Translations under genes and position numbers: made by a program | Notes under the pieces: model-generated | Told to the model about the DNA's origin: nothing | Seen by the model: the letters and a program-made list of their open reading frames with translations, nothing else | Database searches by the model: none | DNA from: Astragalus membranaceus | Taxonomy: Eukaryota; Streptophyta; Magnoliopsida; Fabales; Fabaceae | Direction: 5' to 3' | DNA length: 64,000 bases | Assembly (NCBI GenBank): GCA_039519185.1 | Contig: CM076847.1 | Span: 42,318,916 to 42,382,915, forward strand | Shown here: one piece after another, positions 1 through 10,043 of the stretch | Numbering within the stretch: the stretch's first letter is position 1 | Layout: each line of letters opens with the position of its first letter

Positions 1-132
1 TGTAAGCGCACTTGATGGCTTTTAGCATCGAGTTTTAGTATGTGTTCAGTATTTAAAACAGGAGGTACTCTGATGTATGCCAGTAGTGCATTTCGGTAAT
101 TTCTACAAGTTAGAAATTATCGGGGTGTTACA
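1..132 (+). mobile_element. 3' end of an LTR (first array unit)
   Basis: This matches the last 132 bp of the full LTRs at 793-3395 and 4056-6658 and ends in the typical GGGGTGTTACA terminus. It is directly followed by the primer site at 135-146. The rest of this LTR lies left of the window. Confidence 0.9.
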
Positions 133-134
133 AT

Positions 135-146
135 TGGTATCAGAGC
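135..146 (+). other. Primer binding site (initiator Met tRNA type)
   Basis: TGGTATCAGAGC lies two bases after the LTR terminus. It is the usual plant LTR-retrotransposon primer site, complementary to the 3' end of initiator methionine tRNA. Identical sites follow the next two LTRs at 3398-3409 and 6661-6672. Confidence 0.9.
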
Positions 147-269
147 AGTTCGACCTAGACGGACTTAGAAATCAAGAGTCTCTTACGTCTTCTAAGTGTG
201 ATTCCTCTTAATATGCTATTAGACATTGAGCCTGATCAACTCAATACTTTGTGCATATTTCACAGAATC

Positions 270-779
270 ATGGCTGGTAGAGGTAGGGGAAGCGTCCTCG
301 TCGATCCACACTCGAATGGATGCAGAAGGTCATCGAGGCGCAGTAGAAGATGATTACGTTCGAGCAAGGTCTCCGTGGTGATGTTAACCAGGGTCTTAGT
401 TCCTATGCTATGACCAGTCATCCGGCATTGGTGCAACAAGCATATGTAGCAGAAGCGGATCTCAACAGGATGTATGAACAAAGGAAAGCAGGCTACAGCA
501 TCCGAACTACTAAGGTCCGGTTAGTGTCCGAAATGCGGAAGGCCTCACACTGGAGAGTGTCGTTTGGGATCCACTGGGTGTTACTACTGCAAGGAAGAAG
601 GGCATTATGCTAACGAATGCCCGGTGAAAAAGAGTAATCGAGAAGGGAATTCTAACTCCGCAAGCGGAAAGGTCTTTGTAATGGACGCTCAGGAAGGCGA
701 AGTTGATGCCGTCTCGAAGAAAGGTATATGGTGTGTTGTTTGTTTTGATTGGTCCAATTTTGAGGACAAAATTTTTTAA
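270..779 (+). pseudogene. gag remnant with zinc knuckle, array copy 1
   Basis: A gag-like start (MAGRGRG) lies at 270. A short capsid-like stretch follows in a second frame (350-613), and a single CCHC zinc knuckle (CYYCKEEGHYANEC) in a third frame (564-779). The last residues, NFEDKIF, resemble the C-terminus of pol in the inner element (NFEDKIS near 27906). The copy therefore keeps gag pieces and the very end of pol, with protease, reverse transcriptase, RNase H and integrase all deleted. It cannot encode a working gag or pol and would depend on an autonomous relative. A short leader (about 147-269) precedes the ATG and ends in a CAG resembling a splice acceptor. Confidence 0.8.
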
Positions 780-792
780 AAGTTGGGGTGAT

Positions 793-3395
793 TGTAATAT
801 CCCCAATTTCCGCTAATTATATTATTTGGCGTGAATCGAATTGTTAAGTTTATTGAAAATAAAATGAAAAATTTGCTTGATTGATTTATTATTCAATTGT
901 GTGTGATTGGTAATTAATTGTGTCAAATAAGATTAACTAGGAGTGAAGGAGTCATAGGGTATGAAATGTTTAAGTGGAGGGTAGTTGTGTCTTTTGCCAT
1001 GCCCCTTTATATACCCATTCAGCTGAGTTACATGTAGAAACACTTCATTTTTTTTTACTTCTCAAAAGAGAAAGAAAAACAGAACCAAGAATGAGAGGGG
1101 AGGGGGCGAAGGTGGGGGATCAAGGGAAGAAGAGGGTTTTTCATTTTTCCCATGCATGCCCAATCTTTTAGCATATTCAGAATCAGCTCTTCCCCACCTT
1201 TCCATCAATACCAAACTTATAATCATCATCCTCCTCCTCCACAAATCACCATTGAAGACCACCTTGAGCTCCACTTGGCCAAACACCATGTATGTCACTT
1301 GCATGTTCAACTAGAGTGCATAAGAACCAAATTCTGAAGCTTGATTACGAATTTGGAACAACCTAGGGACTTATTCAGTAGCTGGGCTCGAAGTTCAAGC
1401 CTTAGGAAGCTGGGTGTTCAGTTTTGGGTTGTTTAGAATCGGATTGGAGATAGTTCGTGACCCTCTATTTGTTCGTGTGCTCAAAGTCTCGGTGTTTAAT
1501 TGCTATTGTCTTCAAAAAGGTGAGTTCTACTCACTTAGGATTTCTGTTTATGTTGCATGATTGGTGGAATCCTGTTTGTGTTGTTGTGGTACTTGTTGGT
1601 ACGAAATTTGGTGCAATTTGGAACAATTATTGTTAGCAAAATCATTGGATAGGCATTCTGGACATAGGTGCGGTTTTCTTTAAACTGGGAATGATATGTT
1701 AGTCTAAAAATTATGGAACTTAATTCCTCAGAAACTAGATTGAATACTTGACATTTTGGCTTTGGAATGGTGACATTTGGACTTGTGTAGCTCAAGATAT
1801 GAGCATCACAAGTTAGGGTAGAAATCTGGAGACAGTTTGAGAATAGGTTCAGTTTCTGGGTATCTGGGGATGATATAGGCATCCAAAAATTATGTGGTCA
1901 ATTGTTTTAGAAACTAGACTGAACACTCGTCAATTTGGTCCTGATTTGGTTGAATTTGGAATTGTGTAGCTCAAGATATGAGCATCACAAGTTAGGGTAA
2001 AATTCTGTGTAATTTCGCGTCGCGGCCCATGGCCATCGCGTCGCGACCTCCCTTAATTCTTGCAACGCAAAACTTTCTGTCACTTTTCGCGTCGCGACGG
2101 AACCAGTTCGCGTCGCAACGCTTTGCAGTTTTTCAGCAAAATACCCTAAACTTGTTTTCGCAATAACTTTTGATCCGGGAACCCGATTGAGGTGTTCTCA
2201 GATGCGTTTTAAAGCTTATTCAAAGACCTATCTATATATATAATTTATACTGTATAATTCCATGATTATGTTTATTCTTATTAACGGCCCTTGCGGTCCA
2301 TATTTTTATGAACGGCCCAATGCGGGTACATGGAATGTGTTGTGGATTTGATTGTCATGCTATGATTGTGATTGAGATAAGCTTATGCCATGGATATTAC
2401 TTAATGTGATTGATGTATTGTGCTGGACTGGCTGGATTATTATCAGGACAAGTTAGAAGAGTAAATCCTAGTAAGCCGTGTGAGATCACCTAATAATAAG
2501 ATCATGTTAGTACAAGACTAAGTTAAGTACAAGTTCACTGTTAAGCATAAGCTCATGGTTTGATTAAGTTCATTGTTCACTGATCACGGTTCACGGTTTA
2601 CTGCTTATTGGTTATTGTTCATTGTTCACTGTTCACTGCTCATTGTTCATGGTATATATTATATACATCATTGCTGGGGTGACGACCCTGTTCACGGATT
2701 AGCGTACTAGTGGGAGAGGAAGTCATGAGCCTTATCCCCTAGGCCCACTGCATTGTTGTCCCTAAGGTAGTAGAAATGGCCGGGGACCGGGTTTGCCGGA
2801 ATCTTTAAAATAAGACCCAGTGATATGCTAAGAATCATTGTCATGGTGTGTACCTTGTGTGTCGATTAGAAGGGCCACGAGTACACGTTGTATGTTCCCC
2901 GTAGTCGACTTAAGGGCTACGATTCATGAAATCAAGCATAATTGAACCGAGAGAGTTAGTAAGGGGTCTCGATAGAACTCACTGAGACAAGTTGTCTCAC
3001 CCAATCCATTGTTGTTGTTTTTCAGTTAAGCAGGGAAAGTTGAAGACCGTGAGGCACGGCTAAGGAGACGGCATGAGGAGTTGCTGACGCTGTTTATTTT
3101 GTCATGTTATGTATCTCTGTATTTTTATTCAGTGTCTTAGATGTACGATTGTACGACTTATGCTTATAAAGTTGTAAATCGCTTCCGCAGACTTTCTATT
3201 TTGGTACTGAACACTAGTTGAGAGGTGTAAGGAACGATATTATGTATTTCTCATGTTAAGTTATGTAAGCGCACTTGATGGCTTTTAGCATCGAGTTTTA
3301 GTATGTGTTCAGTATTTAAAACAGGAGGTACTCTGATGTATGCCAGTAGTGCATTTCAGTAATTTCTACAAGTTAGAAATTATCGGGGTGTTACA
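793..3395 (+). mobile_element. Full LTR, array copy 1 (2603 bp)
   Basis: It begins TGTAATATCC after a purine-rich tract (AGTTGGGGTGAT) and ends GGGGTGTTACA. From left to right it holds a TCGCG-T-CGCGA palindrome cluster (about 2015-2121), the shared box CTTTTGATCCGGG (about 2166), a TATA-like tract (about 2230), GTTCACTG/GTTCATTG short repeats (about 2545-2655), GGGTGACGACCC-like sequence (about 2687), the 17-bp palindrome TGAGACAAGTTGTCTCA (2983-2999) and a pyrimidine-rich tract ending CAG (about 3025). No long open frame is credible in it. Confidence 0.92.
2015..2121 (+). repeat. TCGCG-T-CGCGA palindrome cluster
   Basis: Four partial or full copies of a CpG-rich near-palindrome (core CGCG-T-CGCG) lie within about 110 bp of otherwise AT-rich LTR. 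The identical cluster recurs 3263 bp downstream (5278-5384). It occupies the same position relative to the CTTTTGATCCGGG box as the GGCGCC arrays of the other LTR families. Confidence 0.8.
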
Positions 3396-3532
3396 ATTGG
3401 TATCAGAGCAGTTCGACCTAGACGGACTTAGAAATCAAGAGTCTCTTACGTCTTCTAAGTGTGATTCCTCTTAATATGCTATTAGACATTGAGCCTGATC
3501 AACTCAATACTTTGTGCATATTTCGCAGAATC

Positions 3533-4042
3533 ATGGCTGGTAGAGGTAGGGGAAGCGTCCTCGTCGATCCACACTCGAATGGATGCAGAAGGTCATCGAG
3601 GCGCAGTAGAAGATGATTACGTTCGAGCAAGGTCTCCGTGGTGATGTTAACCAGGGTCTTAGTTCCTATGCTATGACCAGTCATCCGGCATTGGTGCAAC
3701 AAGCATATGTTGCAGAAGCGGATCTCAACAGGATGTATGAACAAAGGAAAGCAGGCTACAGCATCCGAACTACTAAGGTCCGGTTAGTGTCCGAAATGCG
3801 GAAGGCCTCACACTGGAGAGTGTCGTTTGGGATCCACTGGGTGTTACTACTGCAAGGAAGAAGGGCATTATGCTAACGAATGCCCGGTGAAAAAGAGTAA
3901 TCGAGAAGGGAATTCTAACTCCGCAAGCGGAAAGGTCTTTGTAATGGACGCTCAGGAAGGCGAAGTTGATGCCGTCTCGAAGAAAGGTATATGGTGTGTT
4001 GTTTGTTTTGATTGGTCCAATTTTGAGGACAAAATTTTTTAA
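3533..4042 (+). pseudogene. gag remnant with zinc knuckle, array copy 2
   Basis: Nearly base-identical to the remnant at 270-779, in the same three broken frames with the same zinc knuckle. The internal segment runs from 3396 to 4055 between two complete LTRs, so 793-6658 has the outline of a complete non-autonomous element (LTR, 660-bp interior, LTR). No protease, RT or integrase is present. Confidence 0.8.
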
Positions 4043-4055
4043 AAGTTGGGGTGAT

Positions 4056-6658
4056 TGTAATATCCCCAATTTCCGCTAATTATATTATTTGGCGTGAATC
4101 GAATTGTTAAGTTTATTGAAAATAAAATGAAAAATTTGCTTGATTGATTTATTATTCAATTGTGTGTGATTGGTAACTAATTGTGTCCAATAAGATTAAC
4201 TAGGAGTGAAGGAGTCATAGGGTATGAAATGTTTAAGTGGAGGGTAGTTGTGTCTTTTGCCATGCCCCTTTATATACCCATTCAGCTGAGTTACATGTAG
4301 AAACACTTCATTTTTTTTTACTTCTCAAAAGAGAAAGAAAAACAGAACCAAGAATGAGAGGGGAGGGGGCGAAGGTGGGGGATCAAGGGAAGAAGAGGGT
4401 TTTTCATTTTTCCCATGCATGCCCAATCTTTTAGCATATTCAGAATCAGCTCTTCCCCACCTTTCCATCAATACCAAACTTATAATCATCATCCTCCTCC
4501 TCCACAAATCACCATTGAAGACCACCTTGAGCTCCACTTGGCCAAACACCATGTATGTCACTTGCATGTTCAACTAGAGTGCATAAGAACCAAATTCTGA
4601 AGCTTGATTACGAATTTGGAACAACCTAGGGACTTATTCAGTAGCTGGGCTCGAAGTTCAAGCCTTAGGAAGCTGGGTGTTCAGTTTTGGGTTGTTTAGA
4701 ATCGGATTGGAGATAGTTCGTGACCCTCTATTTGTTCGTGTGCTCAAAGTCTCGGTGTTTAATTGCTATTGTCTTCAAAAAGGTGAGTTCTACTCACTTA
4801 GGATTTCTGTTTATGTTGCATGATTGGTTGAATCCTGTTTGTGTTGTTGTGGTACTTGTTGGTACGAAATTTGGTGCAATTTGGAACAATTATTGTTAGC
4901 AAAATCATTGGATAGGCATTCTGGACATAGGTGCGGTTTTCTTTAAACTGGGAATGATATGTTAGTCTAAAAATTATGGAACTTAATTCCTCAGAAACTA
5001 GATTGAATACTTGACATTTTGGCTTTGGAATGGTGACATTTGGACTTGTGTAGCTCAAGATATGAGCATCACAAGTTAGGGTAGAAATCTGGAGACAGTT
5101 TGAGAATAGGTTCAGTTTCTGGGTATCTGGGGATGATATAGGCATCCAAAAATTATGTGGTCAATTGTTTTAGAAACTAGACTGAACACTCGTCAATTTG
5201 GTCCTGATTTGGTTGAATTTGGAATTGTGTAGCTCAAGATATGAGCATCACAAGTTAGGGTAAAATTCTGTGTAATTTCGCGTCGCGGCCCATGGCCATC
5301 GCGTCGCGACCTCCCTTAATTCTTGCAACGCAAAACTTTCTGTCACTTTTCGCGTCGCGACGGAACCAGTTCGCGTCGCAACGCTTTGCAGTTTTTCAGC
5401 AAAATACCCTAAACTTGTTTTCGCAATAACTTTTGATCCGGGAACCCGATTGAGGTGTTCTCAGATGCGTTTTAAAGCTTATTCAAAGACCTATCTATAT
5501 ATATAATTTATACTGTATAATTCCATGATTATGTTTATTCTTATTAACGGCCCTTGCGGTCCATATTTTTATGAACGGCCCAATGCGGGTACATGGAATG
5601 TGTTGTGGATTTGATTGTCATGCTATGATTGTGATTGAGATAAGCTTATGCTATGGATATTACTTAATGTGATTGATGTATTGTGCTGGACTGGCTGGAT
5701 TATTATCAGGACAAGTTAGAAGAGTAAATCCTAGTAAGCCGTGTGAGATCACCTAATAATAAGATCATGTTAGTACAAGACTAAGTTAAGTACAAGTTCA
5801 CTGTTAAGCATAAGCTCATGGTTTGATTAAGTTCATTGTTCACTGATCACGGTTCACGGTTTACTGCTTATTGGTTATTGTTCATTGTTCACTGTTCACT
5901 GCTCATTGTTCATGGTATATATTATATACATCATTGCTGGGGTGACGACCCTGTTCACGGATTAGCGTACTAGTGGGAGAGGAAGTCATGAGCCTTATCC
6001 CCTAGGCCCACTGCATTGTTGTCCCTAAGGTAGTAGAAATGGCCGGGGACCGGGTTTGCCGGAATCTTTAAAATAAGACCCGGTGATATGCTAAGAATCA
6101 TTGTCATGGTGTGTACCTTGTGTGTCGATTAGAAGGGCCACGAGTACACGTTGTATGTTCCCCGTAGTCGACTTAAGGGCTACGATTCATGAAATCAAGC
6201 ATAATTGAACCGAGAGAGTTAGTAAGGGGTCTCGATAGAACTCACTGAGACAAGTTGTCTCACCCAATCCATTGTTGTTGTTTTTCAGTTAAGCAGGGAA
6301 AGTTGAAGACCGTGAGGCACGGCTAAGGAGACGGCATGAGGAGTTGCTGACGCTGTTTATTTTGTCATGTTATGTATCTCTGTATTTTTATTCAGTGTCT
6401 TAGATGTACGATTGTACGACTTATGCTTATAAAGTTGTAAATCGCTTCCGCAGACTTTCTATTTTGGTACTGAACACTAGTTGAGAGGTGTAAGGAACGA
6501 TATTATGTATTTCTCATGTTAAGTTATGTAAGCGCACTTGATGGCTTTTAGCATCGAGTTTTAGTATGTGTTCAGTATTTAAAACAGGAGGTACTCTGAT
6601 GTATGCCAGTAGTGCATTTCAGTAATTTCTACAAGTTAGAAATTATCGGGGTGTTACA
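4056..6658 (+). mobile_element. Full LTR, array copy 2 (2603 bp)
   Basis: A near-identical copy of the LTR at 793-3395 with the same modules: palindrome cluster 5278-5384, box about 5429, 17-bp palindrome 6246-6262. It is followed by a primer site at 6661-6672. Only a few base changes separate the two LTRs. Confidence 0.92.
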
Positions 6659-6795
6659 ATTGGTATCAGAGCAGTTCGACCTAGACGGACTTAGAAATCA
6701 AGAGTCTCTTACGTCTTCTAAGTGTGATTCCTCTTAATATGCTATTAGACATTGAGCCTGATCAACTCAATACTTTGTGCATATTTCGCAGAATC

Positions 6796-7305
6796 ATGGC
6801 TGGTAGAGGTAGGGGAAGCGTCCTCGTCGATCCACACTCGAATGGATGCAGAAGGTCATCGAGGCGCAGTAGAAGATGATTACGTTCGAGCAAGGTCTCC
6901 GTGGTGATGTTAACCAGGGTCTTAGTTCCTATGCTATGACCAGTCATCCGGCATTGGTGCAACAAGCATATGTTGCAGAAGCGGATCTCAACAGGATGTA
7001 TGAACAAAGGAAAGCAGGCTACAGCATCCGAACTACTAAGGTCCGGTTAGTGTCCGAAATGCGGAAGGCCTCACACTGGAGAGTGTCGTTTGGGATCCAC
7101 TGGGTGTTACTACTGCAAGGAAGAAGGGCATTATGCTAACGAATGCCCGGTGAAAAAGAGTAATCGAGAAGGGAATTCTAACTCCGCAAGCGGAAAGGTC
7201 TTTGTAATGGACGCTCAGGAAGGCGAAGTTGATGCCGTCTCGAAGAAAGGTATATGGTGTGTTGTTTGTTTTGATTGGTCCAATTTTGAGGACAAAATTT
7301 TTTAA
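6796..7305 (+). pseudogene. gag remnant with zinc knuckle, array copy 3
   Basis: Third copy of the broken gag piece. The surrounding internal segment starts at 6659 and breaks off at 7307, just before the purine-rich tract and LTR that follow it in copies 1 and 2. An inverted, diverged LTR is attached there instead. Confidence 0.8.
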
Positions 7306-7307
7306 AA

Positions 7308-9916
7308 TAACTGACTGAATATAACTAAAGTCGGTCCTTACACCCTCAACTAGTGTTCAATACTCAAAACCGAAAGTCTGCGGAAGCGATTCACAACTTG
7401 AAATACATAAGTCGTACAATCGAGTAGTCTTAAGATACTGAATACAAAATACAGAGATACAAAGGAAATTGAAATATAAGACATAAAGAAATAAAGATAG
7501 CGGCTGCTCCTCAAGCATCTTCATAGCCATGCCTCACGGTCTACAACTTTCCCTGCTTAACTGAAAACAACAACAATGGATTGGGTGAGACAACTTGTCT
7601 CAGTGAGTTCTATCGCGACCCCTTACTAATTCTCTCGGTTCAATTATGCTTGATTCATTTTCTAAAACTCATAGTCCTCAAAGTTGACTATGTGGCTGAA
7701 CTATGCTCAATCACTGAGCCTAAACCATGAACTATGCTCAATCACTGAGCCTAACAATGAAATATGCTCAATCACTGAGCCTAACAATGATTCTTAGCGT
7801 GTCACCGGTCACTTGGCATAATAAGCTTCCGGTGAACCCGTCCCCACTAATCACTAGTGGGTCCCTAACGGGGCCTAGGTTCATAAGGGTCATGACTCCC
7901 TCTCCCCCAGCACACTAATCTGAAAAAGGGTCGTCACCCTGACAATGAACTGTGCTCAATCACTGAGCCTAAACAATGATGCATATAGAATATACAATAA
8001 CAATGAACAATGAAGACTGCTCAATCACTGAGCCTAACCTGAAAGCATACTAAAATCACTGAGCCTTATCATGACCTAATCTTATTCTGAACATTAGGTG
8101 ATCTAGTTATTAACTTAACCTTATAATTTAGTGATCTCACATGGATTACTAATGTTTGCTAACTTAACTTAATAACCTTACTCAAAGAGTCAGTCCAACA
8201 CATATATCAATCACAAGGTCATAACATGAAATCAATGGTCAATCATATGAGCATTCACTGCACCTGAACATAATCTAAACATAACCAATCACATGACACT
8301 AATATAACCTGGATCCAATCACAGTCAATTACCACTCAATTCAGGGCAATTCAGTTACAGTATCATTGGGAAAGGTGGAGGAAAGGATTGGAAATGCAAT
8401 TGGAACCGTTCGGGATGATTTATAACACTTTTTAAAATAGGCAACCCGTAGACCACGCACGGTCCGTGCTCCAGAGGCGCACGATCCGTGCGTGACTGAA
8501 AAATTAAATTCATTTCACACCGAACAGAGCGCACGACCCGTGCGCCCATACGCACGATCCGTGCGATGTCCAAAACCATTTCCAGGCTACCTGCGAACAC
8601 ACAACACGATCCGTGCTCCCATAACGCACGATCCGTGCGTGTGTCTCAGTAACCCAGATGCTTGCATTTTCTTAACGATATCATCCCAAACCGATTCCGA
8701 TACATCTTCCGATCGATACTTCCACTTTACCAGCCCATAAAACACAGTCAAACAAGTCAACAATCAACACACATCAATCAATAATCATGATATGCCAATT
8801 CATAAGTTTCAGTCCAACAATTCATCAATCTTATGATTCAAACGATATTTTCGCAAAACGGTTTCGCACCGGATTTTTATAAACGCGAGACTCGATCCAG
8901 AATTCACAACACACACAATTTTAATCCTAGTGAGTATAGAACTCACCTTTTTGGAGATGACGATCACCCGACGCCGAAACTTCTCAAACACGAACTAACG
9001 GAATCTGCTCCTGCTGTTTCCAGCAACTGAACGCCAATTTGCAACAAGTGTAACTCACTCAAATCTCAACCAAACTTAGCAAAACGAGGGTCTACGGTGA
9101 AGGGAATTTTCTCTACTTTCTGATGGAGAAAGATTCACTTACATGCAACCAGTGGTTTGGGAGATATTAACAAAACAATAGGACTGCTCCGGAACAGTGG
9201 CTGATTCTTAACCCGAACGTTGTGAGTGTGATATATCTCTCATTTCTCAATGAAATCATGCGGCTCTTGTGCCCAAAATTAAGAGCTTTGTGTCTAGTTT
9301 CCAGAGGGACAAGAATCACGATGATCGGAGTTGTACACAGTGAGATACGATGAAAATACCAAAGGTAGGTAAAACGGGTTTTACCCAGAATTTTCTGTTG
9401 AACCCTTCTTCTCCCTCAAACTCGAAATTGCATGGCTGTGAAGTGAGATGATCAGGGCTGGGCCTGTGTGTGAAAGAGGCATCAGTGGAAAGAGGAGAGA
9501 AAATGTGAAAGAATGGTGGTGAGACTTCTAACATGCATGGAGGTTTGAAAAAAAATGGCACTATCATCTCTCCAAGCTCTCCCTCTCAACCTCCCTAACT
9601 CTTCCCTCTCTTCAGCTTGCTGTTTTCAGAATTGGAGATAATGAAGAGTGCTTCTCTTCATGTTCAGCTGAATGGGTATTTAAAGGGGTAGGGCGAAAAG
9701 ACAACATTGCCCCTCACTTAACATTTCTTTCCTAATGACTCCACTCAGCCCAAATTATTTTAATTAACAAAATAAATCACTAATTACACACAATTATCAC
9801 ACTTAAACAATTCAACAAGTTATTTTTTCAACACATTATTTTCAAGCAACTCATTTAAATTAATAAAAATCATTTCACGCCAAATAATTTAAATAGCGAA
9901 AATTGGGGGTATTACA
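7308..9916 (-). mobile_element. Inverted related gypsy LTR, 3' end missing
   Basis: Read on the minus strand it begins at 9916 with TGTAATACCCCCAATTTTCG, close to the array LTR start. It ends at 7308 within sequence equivalent to the last roughly 150 bp of the array LTR (the TTCCGCAGAC and GTGTAAGG boxes are present, the GGGGTGTTACA end is not). It keeps the 17-bp palindrome (7586-7602) but carries a different palindrome cluster (8454-8641) and repeats of CTCAATCACTGAGCCTAA (about 7706-8070). Its clean 5' terminus abuts a mid-LTR position of the next element at 9917, which suggests it inserted there, with later loss of its left part. Its orientation and divergence set it apart from the array. 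Confidence 0.85.
8454..8641. repeat. GCACGG-T-CCGTGC palindrome cluster
   Basis: At least five near-palindromes of the type CGCACGATCCGTGCG or GCACGGTCCGTGC lie in under 200 bp. They interrupt AT-rich LTR sequence. A similar motif appears in the unrelated-looking LTR at 41016-41134. Confidence 0.85.
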
Positions 9917-10031
9917 GTTTCCGCTATTTTCTTGCAACGATGTATATCTAGGCAGGAATTTTTATACTCTGATGTAAACCAAATTGTATATTCAGGTATT
10001 TCTTTGTTTTAGAAATACGGGGTGTTACATT

Positions 10032-10043
10032 TGGTATCAGAGC
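10032..10043 (+). other. Primer binding site of outer element
   Basis: TGGTATCAGAGC lies two bases after the LTR terminus at 10029. Confidence 0.85.

Larger units (their letters stand above)
1..7307 (+). repeat. Tandem array of a gypsy deletion derivative (period 3263 bp)
   Basis: The same sequence recurs at an exact offset of 3263 bp: LTR end, primer site, about 660 bp of internal sequence, a full 2.6-kb LTR, and again. Copies differ by only scattered single bases (for example around 119/3358, 225 and 2392/5651), so amplification was recent. The order is LTR-internal-LTR-internal-LTR-internal, with each LTR shared by neighbouring units. This fits unequal recombination between LTRs rather than independent insertions. 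The array starts inside an LTR at the window edge and stops at 7307, four A residues after the last pol-like codons, where an inverted LTR is joined. Confidence 0.93.

Noticed and set aside
974..1882. Small frames repeated 3263 bp apart inside the array LTRs
   Set aside because: They recur only because the LTR recurs. They have no domain and no conserved counterpart in the diverged inverted LTR.
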